The notes under the pieces: model-generated
Seen by the model: the letters and a program-made list of their open reading frames with translations, nothing else
Told to the model about the DNA's origin: nothing
Databases searched by the model: none
Position numbers and translations under genes: made by a program
Assembly: GCA_900155405.1 (NCBI GenBank)
Contig: LT700188.1
Location: 1,178,001-1,242,000, forward strand
Length of the DNA: 64,000 nucleotides
Direction of reading: 5' to 3'
Source: Negativicoccus massiliensis
GTDB taxonomy: Bacteria > Bacillota > Negativicutes > Veillonellales > Negativicoccaceae
Part shown: positions 46,464 to 55,119 of the stretch, one piece after another
Numbering within the stretch: position 1 is the first letter of the stretch
Layout: every line of letters starts with the position of its first letter

Positions 46464-47159
46464 ATGCGAGAAGAACGTCAAAATCGTCTCATCAAAAAAC
46501 GCAATATTGTTTTGATCGGTTCGATGGGCACAGGGAAAAGCCATGTCGGTCGGATGTTGGCGCGTGAATTGGGCTGGCAGTTCATCGACACGGATCGCTT
46601 TTTGGAGCGTGAACGCGGCATGTCGCTGGCGGAACTCGGCGCGACACTCGGCGCGGACGCGTTGCGACAGGCGGAAGCCGAGGTCATTGAGCGCGTGCGC
46701 CGCTACCATCATGCGATCATCGCGGTCGGCGGCAACTTCGTGTTGGAAGAGGGCATGTTTGAACGTCTGCGCGAGTACGGCGTAGTTGTTTTATTGTACG
46801 CGAAAACATTTCGCATCATTGAGCGCGTAGCTCGCAAGCAGGGCAAACGCCCGACCATTGATTACGATAATTTGGCCGGTTGCGTCGCCGATTTGAATCG
46901 CGCCTGGTACGGCTGGCACGAACGCGCCGACTGCTCGGTGAATACCACCTATCGGACACCGACGCGATTGGCGTATGCGATCCGTCGTTACCTGCATCGG
47001 GCGCCGTTTCGCTTCCTGACGCGACGCGGCGAAAAGCGACATAAAACGCGACGAAAGGGGTATAGTTATGGCAAGAAAAGTAGCCGTTCTGACCAGTGGC
47101 GGCGACGCGCCCGGCATGAACGCCGCGCTTCGAGCGGTCGTTCGGGCGGCGATTTATAG
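46464..47159 (+). CDS. aroK: Shikimate kinase with C-terminal extension overlapping pfkA
   Basis: Phosphorylates shikimate in aromatic amino-acid synthesis. ATG 46464 follows GAGGGAG (46454-46460). The Walker A loop LIGSMGTGKSHVGRML, the shikimate-binding DTDRFLERERGMS, VGGNFVLEEG and the lid GKRPTIDYDNL are present. The family is usually ~170 residues; this one is 231. Its last ~30 codons (GKKSSRSDQWRRRARHERR...) are read out of frame through the first 92 bases of pfkA, so the original stop seems to have been lost. The upstream in-frame extension to 46278 lies over a terminator and is rejected. Confidence 0.85.
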   Translation: MREERQNRLIKKRNIVLIGSMGTGKSHVGRMLARELGWQFIDTDRFLERERGMSLAELGATLGADALRQAEAEVIERVRRYHHAIIAVGGNFVLEEGMFERLREYGVVVLLYAKTFRIIERVARKQGKRPTIDYDNLAGCVADLNRAWYGWHERADCSVNTTYRTPTRLAYAIRRYLHRAPFRFLTRRGEKRHKTRRKGYSYGKKSSRSDQWRRRARHERRASSGRSGGDL

Positions 47160-48030
47160 AGATTGGAACGTTGTCGGCATTCGGCGCGGCTATGCGGGAC
47201 TGTTGGAAGAGGATTACCTGCCGTTATTCCGTCGTTCCGTCGGCGGCATCATTCACCGCGGCGGCACGATGTTGCGTACCGCGCGCAGTCCCGAATTCAA
47301 AGAACCGATCCGCCAAAAACAGGCGCTTGATTTTTTGGAACGCATCAACGTCGACGGCCTGATCGTGATCGGCGGCGACGGCTCGTTACAGGGCGCCGCG
47401 TCATTATCCGCGCAGGGTTTGCCGACCGTGACCATACCCGCGACCATTGACAACGACATGGCGGGAACGGAAGACACCATCGGTTTCGATACCGCCGTCA
47501 ACACAATCGTGCATGCGGTGAACGCCATTCGCGACACCGCTTTTTCGCATGAACGGATCGCCGTCATTGAGGTCATGGGACGTTCCCGCGGCCATTTGGC
47601 ATTGACGGCCGCGGCGGCGTGCGGCGCGGAAGCGGTACTCGTGCCGGAGCTTCCCGTCAGCATGGATGCTCTTGTCGAGCGTTTGGAAACCTGCCGCTAC
47701 AACGGCAAGCATGACGGCATCGTCATTGTCGCCGAAGGCGCGGCCAAAGGCGCGGATGTGGCGCAAGCCATCAGCGAACGCACCGCCTTTGAACCCTCCG
47801 TCACCGTGCTCGGATATATCCAGCGCGGCGGCGCGCCGAGCGCGCATGACAGCATCTTGGCCGGTCGTTTGGGCGCAGCCGCCGTCACCGCCTTGGAAGC
47901 GAACGATAGCGCGCATATGATCGCCAGTCACGCGCAGGAAATGGTGGCCGTTCCCTATGCGGAATTATCGCAAACTAAACGTGAGTTGGATATGGAACTG
48001 TACCAACTTGTCCATGAATTGAGCATGTAA
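47068..48030 (+). CDS. pfkA: ATP-dependent 6-phosphofructokinase
   Basis: Commits fructose-6-phosphate to glycolysis. A 320-residue PfkA with LTSGGDAPGMNAALRAVVR, the ATP-type GGDGSLQGA (Gly rather than the Asp seen in PPi enzymes), PATIDNDMAGTEDTIGFDTA with the catalytic Asp, and VLGYIQRGGAPSAHD. GAAAGGGG precedes ATG 47068. Its start lies within the aroK frame; rlmD follows after 15 bases, so aroK-pfkA-rlmD may form one operon. Confidence 0.95.
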   Translation: MARKVAVLTSGGDAPGMNAALRAVVRAAIYRDWNVVGIRRGYAGLLEEDYLPLFRRSVGGIIHRGGTMLRTARSPEFKEPIRQKQALDFLERINVDGLIVIGGDGSLQGAASLSAQGLPTVTIPATIDNDMAGTEDTIGFDTAVNTIVHAVNAIRDTAFSHERIAVIEVMGRSRGHLALTAAAACGAEAVLVPELPVSMDALVERLETCRYNGKHDGIVIVAEGAAKGADVAQAISERTAFEPSVTVLGYIQRGGAPSAHDSILAGRLGAAAVTALEANDSAHMIASHAQEMVAVPYAELSQTKRELDMELYQLVHELSM

Positions 48031-48045
48031 AAGAATCGAGAGAGT

Positions 48046-49437
48046 ATGAAAAAAATAAACTCTATTCCCGTCGCGCTCGGTCGCGACTACCCGATCACCA
48101 TTCATGATCTGGGCAGTCACGGCGAGGGCGTCGGTCGTTATGAAGGATTCACCGTATTCGTTGCCGGGGCTTTGCCCGGCGAAACCGTGCGGGCGACCAT
48201 CCTCACACTGAAAAAGAAATACGCCGTCGGCGATTTGCGCGAAATCATTACCGCGTCACCTGATCGCGTCACGCCGCCGGAAGGTTACTATCCCGAAGTC
48301 GGGATCTATCCACTGGTCACATGGGATTATGAAGCGCAGTTGCGTTGGAAACGCGCGCGCGTCGCGCATCTATTGACGCATATCGGCGGCATCGATGTCG
48401 CCGTCGAACCCGTCATCGGCATGGCGGATCCCTTCCATTATCGGAATAAAATTCAAGTCCCCGTCGGCTTGCGCGACGGCCGCCCCGCGATCGGCTTTTA
48501 TGAACGCCAAAGCCACGACATTGTCGATATGACCACTTGCCTCTTGCAGGACCCCGCGACCAATAGTTTGCTCGCCGCCGTGCGCAAAATCCGCGCGGAA
48601 CTCGCGACCGAACCCTATGACGAACGCACCGGTACCGGCGTACTGCGCCATGTCGTCGGCCGCACCGGCGAAGGCGGCAAAGTAATGGCGATCCTCGTCA
48701 CCGCCACGCGCGAATTGCCGGACAAGGAACGTTGGATCGAACGCTTGCGCGAAGAAGTGCCCGAACTCGTATCGCTTTACCAAAACATTCAAAAAGAACG
48801 CACCAACGTCATTTTAGGTAAAACCATGAAACACCTGTGGGGGCATGAAGTGTTGGCCGCGACCATCGGCGATTTGCGTTTCGCCTTGTCGCCGGGCTCA
48901 TTCTTTCAAGTGAACCCCGTACAGACGCGCGTGCTCTATGAAACCGCCTTGCAAGCGGCGCAACTCACCGGGCGGGAAACCGTCATCGACGCCTACTGCG
49001 GCACCGGCACCATCTCGCTCTTTCTCGCGCGCCAAGCGCAGCGCGTCATCGGCGTGGAAAAATTCGCTCCCGCCGTCAAAGACGCCCGCAACAACGCCCG
49101 CTTAAACGGTTTGGAAAACGCTTCATTTATCGCTGGCGATACCGCGGAGGTTTTACCCCAGCTCGCCGCGCAGGGCGTCACACCCGATGTCATCGTCATG
49201 GATCCGGCGCGCGCCGGTTGCGATGAAAAAGTGCTCGCGACCGTTGCCGACTGGCAACCGAGCCGCATCGTTTACGTCTCCTGTAACCCCGCCACCTTGG
49301 CGCGTGACGCGGCGTACCTCGCCGCCCGCGGCTATGCCGTCACCTATGTGCAACCCGTCGACATGTTCCCGCACACCACGCACATCGAAACGGTAGCATT
49401 ATTGTCTCGCCGTACTGACGAAGATCATACTGATTGA
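48046..49437 (+). CDS. rlmD: 23S rRNA (uracil-5-)-methyltransferase, RlmD/RumA family, lacking three Fe-S cysteines
   Basis: SAM-dependent 5-methyluridine synthase of 463 residues. An N-terminal TRAM domain (about 10-70) precedes the catalytic Rossmann core with VIDAYCGTGTISLFLARQA, VMDPARAGCDEKVLATV and VYVSCNPATLARDAAYL (catalytic Cys). The 4Fe-4S ligands of RumA (CxxxxxCxxC) are replaced here by Glu79, Val85 and Tyr88 in PPEGYYPEVGIYPLVTW, although the fourth (MTTCLLQ) remains, so the cluster is probably absent. Its 3' end is the boundary of the accessory region: its last 25 bases begin a tandem repeat. Confidence 0.92.
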   Translation: MKKINSIPVALGRDYPITIHDLGSHGEGVGRYEGFTVFVAGALPGETVRATILTLKKKYAVGDLREIITASPDRVTPPEGYYPEVGIYPLVTWDYEAQLRWKRARVAHLLTHIGGIDVAVEPVIGMADPFHYRNKIQVPVGLRDGRPAIGFYERQSHDIVDMTTCLLQDPATNSLLAAVRKIRAELATEPYDERTGTGVLRHVVGRTGEGGKVMAILVTATRELPDKERWIERLREEVPELVSLYQNIQKERTNVILGKTMKHLWGHEVLAATIGDLRFALSPGSFFQVNPVQTRVLYETALQAAQLTGRETVIDAYCGTGTISLFLARQAQRVIGVEKFAPAVKDARNNARLNGLENASFIAGDTAEVLPQLAAQGVTPDVIVMDPARAGCDEKVLATVADWQPSRIVYVSCNPATLARDAAYLAARGYAVTYVQPVDMFPHTTHIETVALLSRRTDEDHTD

Positions 49438-50068
49438 AATGACAAAAGAGAAATTGGTTGTTGCCGGAACATTGAGGCCGTAGAATTTGATTATGATTAC
49501 GCTGAATAGGGTTATACGAATATTGCTGATAGCGGTTTCATTTGTGTTGATAGTGTATGTGTCATCTTGGTTGGACATACAAACTCCGCATGGCGGGATG
49601 AGCAATGAAGAAAATTTCATAATCGAGCTTGCAATAGGATTAGGGTGGTTAGCGGCATTTCACTTTTTGGCATTTTCCAAAGCATGGGGAAATAGAAAAT
49701 ATCGACTTTATTCTTCTGTTTTTCTCTGGCTAATCATCAATATTGCAAATTGGATAGTTATAACGATACAGTCTTCATGGCTTTTGTTTATGCACGGACT
49801 GGCAATAGTATCGGTAATAATGTATTTATTTGTCATCGATGAATACGAGCATTTTTGGCAAATTCATGAATTAAGCAATTGGGAACATGCTTTTATCGCA
49901 AATTTATGTTTCTTTGGCTTCTTTTTATTAGTATCCGCATGGTGGGGCGGAATACTGGAGCCGTATTTAAAACGTTTTTTTGAGAAAAGGATATTAAAAA
50001 AGCAAAAATAAAGAACTTTGACAGATGCTGATCGAGATAATCGCTGAAACATATGTTATAAACCCGCA
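49413..50068 (+). repeat. 656-bp tandem repeat, unit 1 (includes rlmD 3' tail)
   Basis: The unit starts inside rlmD at TACTGACGAAGATCATACTG and repeats at a constant offset of 656 bases; the two units are nearly identical in the gene-bearing part. A third copy of the tail alone begins at 50725 (49413 plus 1312). Confidence 0.92.
49493..50011 (+). CDS. Multi-pass membrane protein, copy 1 (weak RBS, shorter C-terminus)
   Basis: A 172-residue protein with about five hydrophobic segments (roughly residues 6-26, 43-60, 73-94, 97-115 and 136-157) and a basic tail FFEKRILKKQK. No family is recognised. Compared with copy 2 the ribosome binding site is damaged (AGAAT where copy 2 has AGGAG) and a C-to-T change makes an earlier TAA, removing 12 residues. 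AT-rich codon usage contrasts with rlmD. It lies within a tandem duplication and may be poorly translated. In-frame TTG at 49487 is an alternative start. Confidence 0.6.
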   Translation: MITLNRVIRILLIAVSFVLIVYVSSWLDIQTPHGGMSNEENFIIELAIGLGWLAAFHFLAFSKAWGNRKYRLYSSVFLWLIINIANWIVITIQSSWLLFMHGLAIVSVIMYLFVIDEYEHFWQIHELSNWEHAFIANLCFFGFFLLVSAWWGGILEPYLKRFFEKRILKKQK

Positions 50069-50724
50069 TGCTGACGAAGCTCATGCCGATTGAAATGACA
50101 AAAGAGGAATGGGAATCTACCGGAACACTGAGGCCGTAGGAGTTGATTATGATTACGCTGAATAGGGTTATACGAATATTGCTGATAGCGGTTTCATTTG
50201 TGTTGATAGTGTATGTGTCATCTTGGTTGGACATACAAACTCCGCATGGCGGGATGAGCAATGAAGAAAATTTCATAATCATGCTTGTAATAGGATTAGG
50301 GTGGTTAGCGGCATTTCACTTTTTGGCATTTTCCAAAGCATGGGGAAATAGAAAATATCGACTTTATTCTTCTGTTTTTCTCTGGCTAATCATCAATATT
50401 GCAAATTGGATAGTTATAACGATACAGTCTTCATGGCTTTTGTTTATGCACGGACTGGCAATAGTATCGGTAATAATGTATTTATTTGTCATCTCTGAAT
50501 ACAAGCATTTTTGGCACATTCATGAATTAAGCAATTGGGAAGATGCATTTATCGCAAATTTATGTTTCTTTGGCGTCTTTTTATTAGTATCTGCATGGGG
50601 GGGCGGAATACTGGAGCCGTATGTAAAACGTTTTTTTGAGAAAAGGATATTAAAAAAGCAAAAACAAAGAACTTTGACAGACGCTGATCGAGACAATCGT
50701 TGAAACATGTATTTCAACCCCGTG
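50069..50724 (+). repeat. 656-bp tandem repeat, unit 2
   Basis: Second unit, starting TGCTGACGAAGCTCATGCCG; same offset and gene content as unit 1. Confidence 0.92.
50149..50703 (+). CDS. Multi-pass membrane protein, copy 2
   Basis: A 184-residue near-duplicate of the preceding gene with the same five hydrophobic segments and tail extended by QRTLTDADRDNR. AGGAG lies about 8 bases before ATG 50149, so this copy looks translatable. Only a handful of residues differ (for example IIMLVIG for IIELAIG, SEYKHFW for DEYEHFW), pointing to recent duplication. Function unknown; a small membrane protein bounded by rlmD-tail repeats could be a cassette gene. Confidence 0.7.
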   Translation: MITLNRVIRILLIAVSFVLIVYVSSWLDIQTPHGGMSNEENFIIMLVIGLGWLAAFHFLAFSKAWGNRKYRLYSSVFLWLIINIANWIVITIQSSWLLFMHGLAIVSVIMYLFVISEYKHFWHIHELSNWEDAFIANLCFFGVFLLVSAWGGGILEPYVKRFFEKRILKKQKQRTLTDADRDNR

Positions 50725-50746
50725 TACTGACGAAGCTCATGCCGAT
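50725..50746 (+). repeat. Third copy of the rlmD-tail sequence
   Basis: TACTGACGAAGCTCATGCCG closes the second unit; downstream sequence is then unrelated (terminator and HerA-like gene), so this copy marks the right edge of the duplication. Confidence 0.85.
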
Positions 50747-50753
50747 ATGTACA

Positions 50754-50790
50754 TAAAAAAAGACCGGAAATTAATTTCCGGTCTTTTTTA
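50754..50790 (+). terminator. Bidirectional terminator between the repeat and the HerA-like gene
   Basis: AAAAAAAGACCGGAAA-TTAA-TTTCCGGTCTTTTTT, serving convergent genes. Confidence 0.9.
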
Positions 50791-50792
50791 TC

Positions 50793-52280
50793 TTATCTTC
50801 TTTTTATCATGGAACCCAGGAAGCCTCTTGCGATTTCACGACCAATGGTTCTCGTAATGGTGCCGAGCATGGAGTCGATGCCTTTATCGATATAAGACTT
50901 TTGGCTGCGGCCGGACTTTTGTGCTCTTTCGAGTTCTTTTCTTTGCGCTTCAAGTTCTTTCTGTCTTTCGGCTTCTGATTTTTCTTTTTCCGCTTCCCAT
51001 TTTTCTCTTTCGATTCTTTTTAAAAGAACTTCGTAAGCGGATTCTCTGTCGATGGGTTCCTTGTACTTTGTATAAAGAAGCGAGGAATTAACCAAGGATC
51101 TATATTCCTCGTCGGTTAGTGTCGCAAAGGATGAGTGGGGCGGAAGGATCAGTGCCTTGTCTGCCACCGTCGGCGCGCCGCTTTCATCGGCAAATGAAAC
51201 CAATGCTTCACCGGTCCTAAGATTTATGATTTCTTCTTTGATATCCATGGATTCATCCTGTCGGAATGTGTCTGCCACAGCATTTATCGCCTTCAGTTCC
51301 TTTGGCGAATAAGCCCTTAGTTGATGCACGATTCTGTTGGATAGTTGTGACGAAACGGATTCCGGCACGTCGAGAGGATTTTGCGTGATGAAGAATACGC
51401 CCACCCCTTTACTGCGCACGAGACGAACCACTTGGATAATCTTATCCTGCAAAACTTTTGGTGTGTTGTTAAAGAGTAAGTGCGCTTCGTCAAAGAAGAA
51501 CACAAGTTTAGGTTTGTCTAAATCTCCAACCTCGGGGAAGTTTTCATAAATTTCCGAAAGCAAGTACAGAAGAAGCATGGAGTAGAGAAGCGGATTTGAA
51601 ATCAGCTTCGTGGCATTTAAAATATTGACCACACCCTTGCCGCTTGCATCTGTTCTGATAAGGTCGCCGATATCGATGGCAGGCTCGCCGAAGAACAGAT
51701 CGCCGCCGGCATCTTCCATAAACAAAAGTTTTCTGGAAATGGCAGAGAGACTTTGAGCGGCCACATTGCCATAGGTCTTACTAATCTCGTCCCTATGTTC
51801 ACCGACGAAATTTATAACCTGTTTAAGATCCTTTAGATCGATAAGCAGCAGGCCCTCGCTGTCGGCCACTTTGAAAATAATATTTAAAACCCCGGTCTGC
51901 GTATCGTTGAGCTCCAAAATATTTGCGAGCATAAGAGGACCCATCTCAGAAACAGTAACTCTAAGAGGAATACCTTTTTCACCGTAGACATCCCACATAT
52001 TCACAGGATAACTTTTAAAATCAAAATCAGGAATGCCAAGTTCTTCAAGCCTTGCATTTAACTTGTCATTCATCGCGCCGGGCTTTGAAATATTGGCGAG
52101 ATCGCCCTTCACATCCGCAAGAATGGTCGGAACACCGGCGTCAGAGAGACCTTCCGTAAGCACCTTTAGAGTGACGGTTTTGCCGGTTCCGGTAGCGCCG
52201 CTGATCAGTCCGTGTCGATTTATTTTATTTAAAAGAATATAATTTTCCGTATTCCCTTTGCCAATCAAAATTTTGTCCAT
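50793..52280 (-). CDS. HerA-like ATPase (DUF853 / YjgR family)
   Basis: A 495-residue FtsK/HerA-superfamily ATPase. Walker A GATGTGKT (about residues 29-36) is followed by ADVKGDLA, a Walker B strand with FFFDEAHLLF (about 255-265), ITQNPLDVPESVSSQLSNRI and a charged, Glu/Lys/Arg-rich coiled-coil region (about 425-475). DUF853 proteins of this kind are thought to be DNA-pumping or helicase-like, but their role is not established. AAAGGAG precedes the start on the minus strand. Codon usage is more AT-rich than the core, consistent with acquisition. It is alone on its strand between the repeat and the ars operon. Confidence 0.85.
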   Translation of the reverse strand: MDKILIGKGNTENYILLNKINRHGLISGATGTGKTVTLKVLTEGLSDAGVPTILADVKGDLANISKPGAMNDKLNARLEELGIPDFDFKSYPVNMWDVYGEKGIPLRVTVSEMGPLMLANILELNDTQTGVLNIIFKVADSEGLLLIDLKDLKQVINFVGEHRDEISKTYGNVAAQSLSAISRKLLFMEDAGGDLFFGEPAIDIGDLIRTDASGKGVVNILNATKLISNPLLYSMLLLYLLSEIYENFPEVGDLDKPKLVFFFDEAHLLFNNTPKVLQDKIIQVVRLVRSKGVGVFFITQNPLDVPESVSSQLSNRIVHQLRAYSPKELKAINAVADTFRQDESMDIKEEIINLRTGEALVSFADESGAPTVADKALILPPHSSFATLTDEEYRSLVNSSLLYTKYKEPIDRESAYEVLLKRIEREKWEAEKEKSEAERQKELEAQRKELERAQKSGRSQKSYIDKGIDSMLGTITRTIGREIARGFLGSMIKRR

Positions 52281-52503
52281 GACAAGCTCCTTTCATATCT
52301 AATTTCATTATAGCAAATTCATATATATAGAAGACCCGGATCATAAAAATATCCTGACAAAGATGGAAAAGAGTTTTTATTTATACATTAAATTTATATG
52401 TTCCATGACACAAGTATGTACATAAAAGAAACTAACATTAACTACAATAATATAAGATGACAAGATTGTCCGGAAGCATTTTTGATATCTTACGAAATAA
52501 GAC

Positions 52504-52557
52504 TTGACAAGAAGAACAACTAGTAATATGATGAACACATCAAAAGAAATTGATGTG
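52504..52557 (+). promoter_or_regulatory. ars promoter and ArsR operator
   Basis: TTGACA (52504-52509), 17 bases, TATGAT (52527-52532), then the perfect inverted repeat CACATCAA-N6-TTGATGTG (52536-52557), which has the ATCAA...TTGAT form of ArsR operators, just before arsR. Confidence 0.8.
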
Positions 52558-52567
52558 AGGGGCTTTT

Positions 52568-52849
52568 ATGAACAGAGATTTAGTAAAAACCGCAACGATA
52601 TTTAAAGCCTTTTCAGTGGCGATTCGCCTAGAGATATTAGATTTATTAAAAAATGGGGAAGAATGCGCCTGTGTTTTACTAGAAAAACTAGATTTAACAC
52701 AATCGGGCTTGTCATACCATATGAAAATATTGATAGAGTCAGGGATTGTTACAGCAAGAAAAGAAGGCAAGTGGGTTTACTACACTATATCTGAACAAGG
52801 AAGACAAAAAATAATACAGATGTTTTTAGAATCTACAGCAAGAAATTAG
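52568..52849 (+). CDS. arsR: Arsenite-responsive repressor ArsR
   Basis: A 93-residue winged-helix ArsR/SmtB repressor. The pair Cys33-Ala-Cys35 in EECACVLLEKL sits where arsenite-sensing ArsR proteins have ELCVCDL, and the recognition helix is LTQSGLSYHMKIL. Metal binding should release it from the operator at 52536-52557. ATG 52568 follows a GAGG stretch. A hairpin GTTACCC-GCAA-GGGTAAC after the stop lacks a T run and may set the ratio of arsR to downstream mRNA. Confidence 0.92.
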   Translation: MNRDLVKTATIFKAFSVAIRLEILDLLKNGEECACVLLEKLDLTQSGLSYHMKILIESGIVTARKEGKWVYYTISEQGRQKIIQMFLESTARN

Positions 52850-52881
52850 TTACCCGCAAGGGTAACTAAAAAAAGACCCTT

Positions 52882-52903
52882 CATATCAAAAAAAACTGAT
52901 GTA
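52882..52903 (+). promoter_or_regulatory. Imperfect second ArsR-like operator between arsR and arsD
   Basis: CATATCAA and CTGATGTA flank an A-rich spacer; resembles the upstream operator with mismatches, so repression here is only a possibility. Confidence 0.35.
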
Positions 52904-52945
52904 TTAATAAATTTAATTCACAAAATGGAAGAAAGGGTGTAAAAA

Positions 52946-53368
52946 ATGAAAAGAATGTCAATTTATGAACCGGCTATGTGTTGTGATACAGGTGTTTGCG
53001 GAGTTAATGTAGATCCTGAACTCGTACGTATTTCAACAGTCATTAACAACTTGAAGAAAAATGGTATCACTATTGAAAGATACAATTTATCAAGTGAGCC
53101 AATGGCATTTGTCAATAATAACAAGGTAAAAGATGCTTTGGATAAAAACGGAACCGACCGGCTGCCATTAATCCTTGTGGACGACGATATAGTCATAGAA
53201 GGCAGATATCCAAAAAATGAAGAAATAATGGAACTTTTGCAAATCTCTAAAGAGTATCTTGAAAGTAGCAACCAAAAGGGCTGTTGTTCTTCAGGTAATG
53301 ATTCTTGCTGTAGTGAAGATGAAGAATCAAATCAAGGGTGCTGTGGAAATAACAGCTCTTGTTGCTAA
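52946..53368 (+). CDS. arsD: Arsenite metallochaperone ArsD
   Basis: Delivers arsenite or antimonite to ArsA. The conserved AMCCDTGVCG provides Cys12, Cys13 and Cys18, the metal-transfer site, and a Cys-rich C-terminus (GCCSSGNDSCC, GCCGNNSSCC) holds further vicinal cysteine pairs. The 140-residue length is slightly above average. AGAAAGGG precedes ATG 52946, and arsA follows after 12 bases. Confidence 0.93.
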   Translation: MKRMSIYEPAMCCDTGVCGVNVDPELVRISTVINNLKKNGITIERYNLSSEPMAFVNNNKVKDALDKNGTDRLPLILVDDDIVIEGRYPKNEEIMELLQISKEYLESSNQKGCCSSGNDSCCSEDEESNQGCCGNNSSCC

Positions 53369-53380
53369 GGGGGATTTATT

Positions 53381-55111
53381 ATGAAGGAATTTAATCTTGC
53401 AGATATTAAATTAACTAAATATCTATTTTTCACAGGCAAGGGAGGTGTTGGTAAAACATCTACAGCTTGTGCAACCGCAGTGGCTTTAGCAGATGAAGGA
53501 AAGAAAGTACTGCTTATTAGTACAGACCCTGCTTCCAATCTTCAAGATGTTTTTGAAACAGAATTAGACGGTAAAGCAAAGCCAATTAAAGGAGTAGATA
53601 ATTTAGAAGTAATCAATCTAGATCCATTGGAAGCGGCACATAACTATAAAGAAAGTGTAGTAGCACCTTTTAGGGGCAAATTGCCTGATTCTGTTATTGA
53701 GAATATGGAAGAACAGCTATCCGGATCTTGTACAGTAGAGATTGCTGCCTTTAATGAGTTTTCTAATTTCATTACAAATTCTAAGCTCAATACAGACTAT
53801 GACCATATTATATTTGATACAGCACCTACAGGTCATACCCTTAGAATGTTACAGCTTCCTTCTGCTTGGACTGATTTTATCAGTGAAAGTACGCATGGAG
53901 CATCCTGTTTAGGACAGTTATCAGGATTAGAGGCTAAAAAAGAAACCTATAAAAAGGCAGTTGAAAATTTATCAGATAAGAGTTTAACAACCCTAGTATT
54001 AGTTACAAGGCCTGATAAAACACCACTTAATGAGGTAGCCAGAGCATCAAAGGAGCTATCTGAGATTGGAATAAAAAATCAAATATTAGTGATTAATGGT
54101 ATCTTAGAAAACTGTGATGATGACTTATCTGAAAGTATATTTAACAAACAAAAGTTAGCTCTTGAAAATATGCCGGATATGTTAACTGAGTTTGATACCT
54201 ATACGATTGCCTTGAGATCATATAACATCACCGGAATTGACTCTATAAGAAATCTTCTTAAGAAAGATCAAATAAATGAACAAAAAGTGGAAGTAAAAGG
54301 CAAACTCTTTAATTTAGATGATGTTGTTAGTGATCTTGTAAAAAACAATAGGAAAGTAATCTTTACTATGGGCAAGGGCGGTGTAGGAAAGACTACTATT
54401 GCATCCTCTGTTGCCCTCAAGCTAAGCAAACTTGGTAAAAAGGTACACCTGGCTACAACAGATCCCGCTGACCATATAAAATTTATGATAGATAGTTCAA
54501 GTGGAATATCTATGAGTCATATTGATGAAAAAGAAGAATTAAAAAAATATCAAGATGAAGTACTTGAAAATGCAAGAAAAACAATGAGTGAGGATGATGT
54601 AGCTTACATTGAGGAAGACTTAAGATCACCATGTACACAGGAAATAGCTGTATTTAGAGCTTTTGCAGAGCTCGTGGAAAAAGCAGACGATGAAATAGTG
54701 GTGATTGATACTGCTCCTACGGGTCATACCTTGTTGTTGTTAGACTCAACTTTAAGTTATCATCAAGAAGTTCAAAGAACACAAGGACAGATGCCTGAAT
54801 CTGTAAAAAACTTGTTACCTAGATTACGGGGAGAGGAAACAGAAGTATTAATCGTTAGCCTGGCGGAGGCTACCCCATTTTATGAGGCATATCGCTTAGA
54901 AGAAGATCTAACAAGGGCATCCATTCATACCAATTGGTGGATCGTTAATTCATCCTTGTATAAAGCAAATCCCAGCAACAAGATGTTATCTGCTAAAGCA
55001 AATGAAGAAGTTAAGTGGATCAACAAGATATTAGATCATACTTCAGGAAAACTAGCCGTCATTGAATGGGCAAAAGAAGACCTTTGTGGGGATAAACTTT
55101 ATCAGATATAG
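53381..55111 (+). CDS. arsA: Arsenite efflux pump ATPase ArsA
   Basis: A 576-residue duplicated ATPase that powers arsenite export with ArsB or Acr3. Two P-loops are visible: GKGGVGKT at residues 19-26 and again near 330, with the signal DTAPTGHTLRML and DTAPTGHTLLLLDS in the two halves. Cysteines that form the metal site are present (for example SGSCTVEI and SPCTQEI). AT-rich, like arsR and arsD. It is followed by a truncated acr3 of the same codon style. Confidence 0.95.
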   Translation: MKEFNLADIKLTKYLFFTGKGGVGKTSTACATAVALADEGKKVLLISTDPASNLQDVFETELDGKAKPIKGVDNLEVINLDPLEAAHNYKESVVAPFRGKLPDSVIENMEEQLSGSCTVEIAAFNEFSNFITNSKLNTDYDHIIFDTAPTGHTLRMLQLPSAWTDFISESTHGASCLGQLSGLEAKKETYKKAVENLSDKSLTTLVLVTRPDKTPLNEVARASKELSEIGIKNQILVINGILENCDDDLSESIFNKQKLALENMPDMLTEFDTYTIALRSYNITGIDSIRNLLKKDQINEQKVEVKGKLFNLDDVVSDLVKNNRKVIFTMGKGGVGKTTIASSVALKLSKLGKKVHLATTDPADHIKFMIDSSSGISMSHIDEKEELKKYQDEVLENARKTMSEDDVAYIEEDLRSPCTQEIAVFRAFAELVEKADDEIVVIDTAPTGHTLLLLDSTLSYHQEVQRTQGQMPESVKNLLPRLRGEETEVLIVSLAEATPFYEAYRLEEDLTRASIHTNWWIVNSSLYKANPSNKMLSAKANEEVKWINKILDHTSGKLAVIEWAKEDLCGDKLYQI

Positions 55112-55119
55112 AAGGAAAA

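Noticed and set aside
50793-52280. HerA-like gene as part of a HerA-NurA or HerA-SIR2 defence pair
   Set aside because: No NurA or SIR2-type partner lies next to it; the neighbours are a repeat and the ars operon on the other strand.
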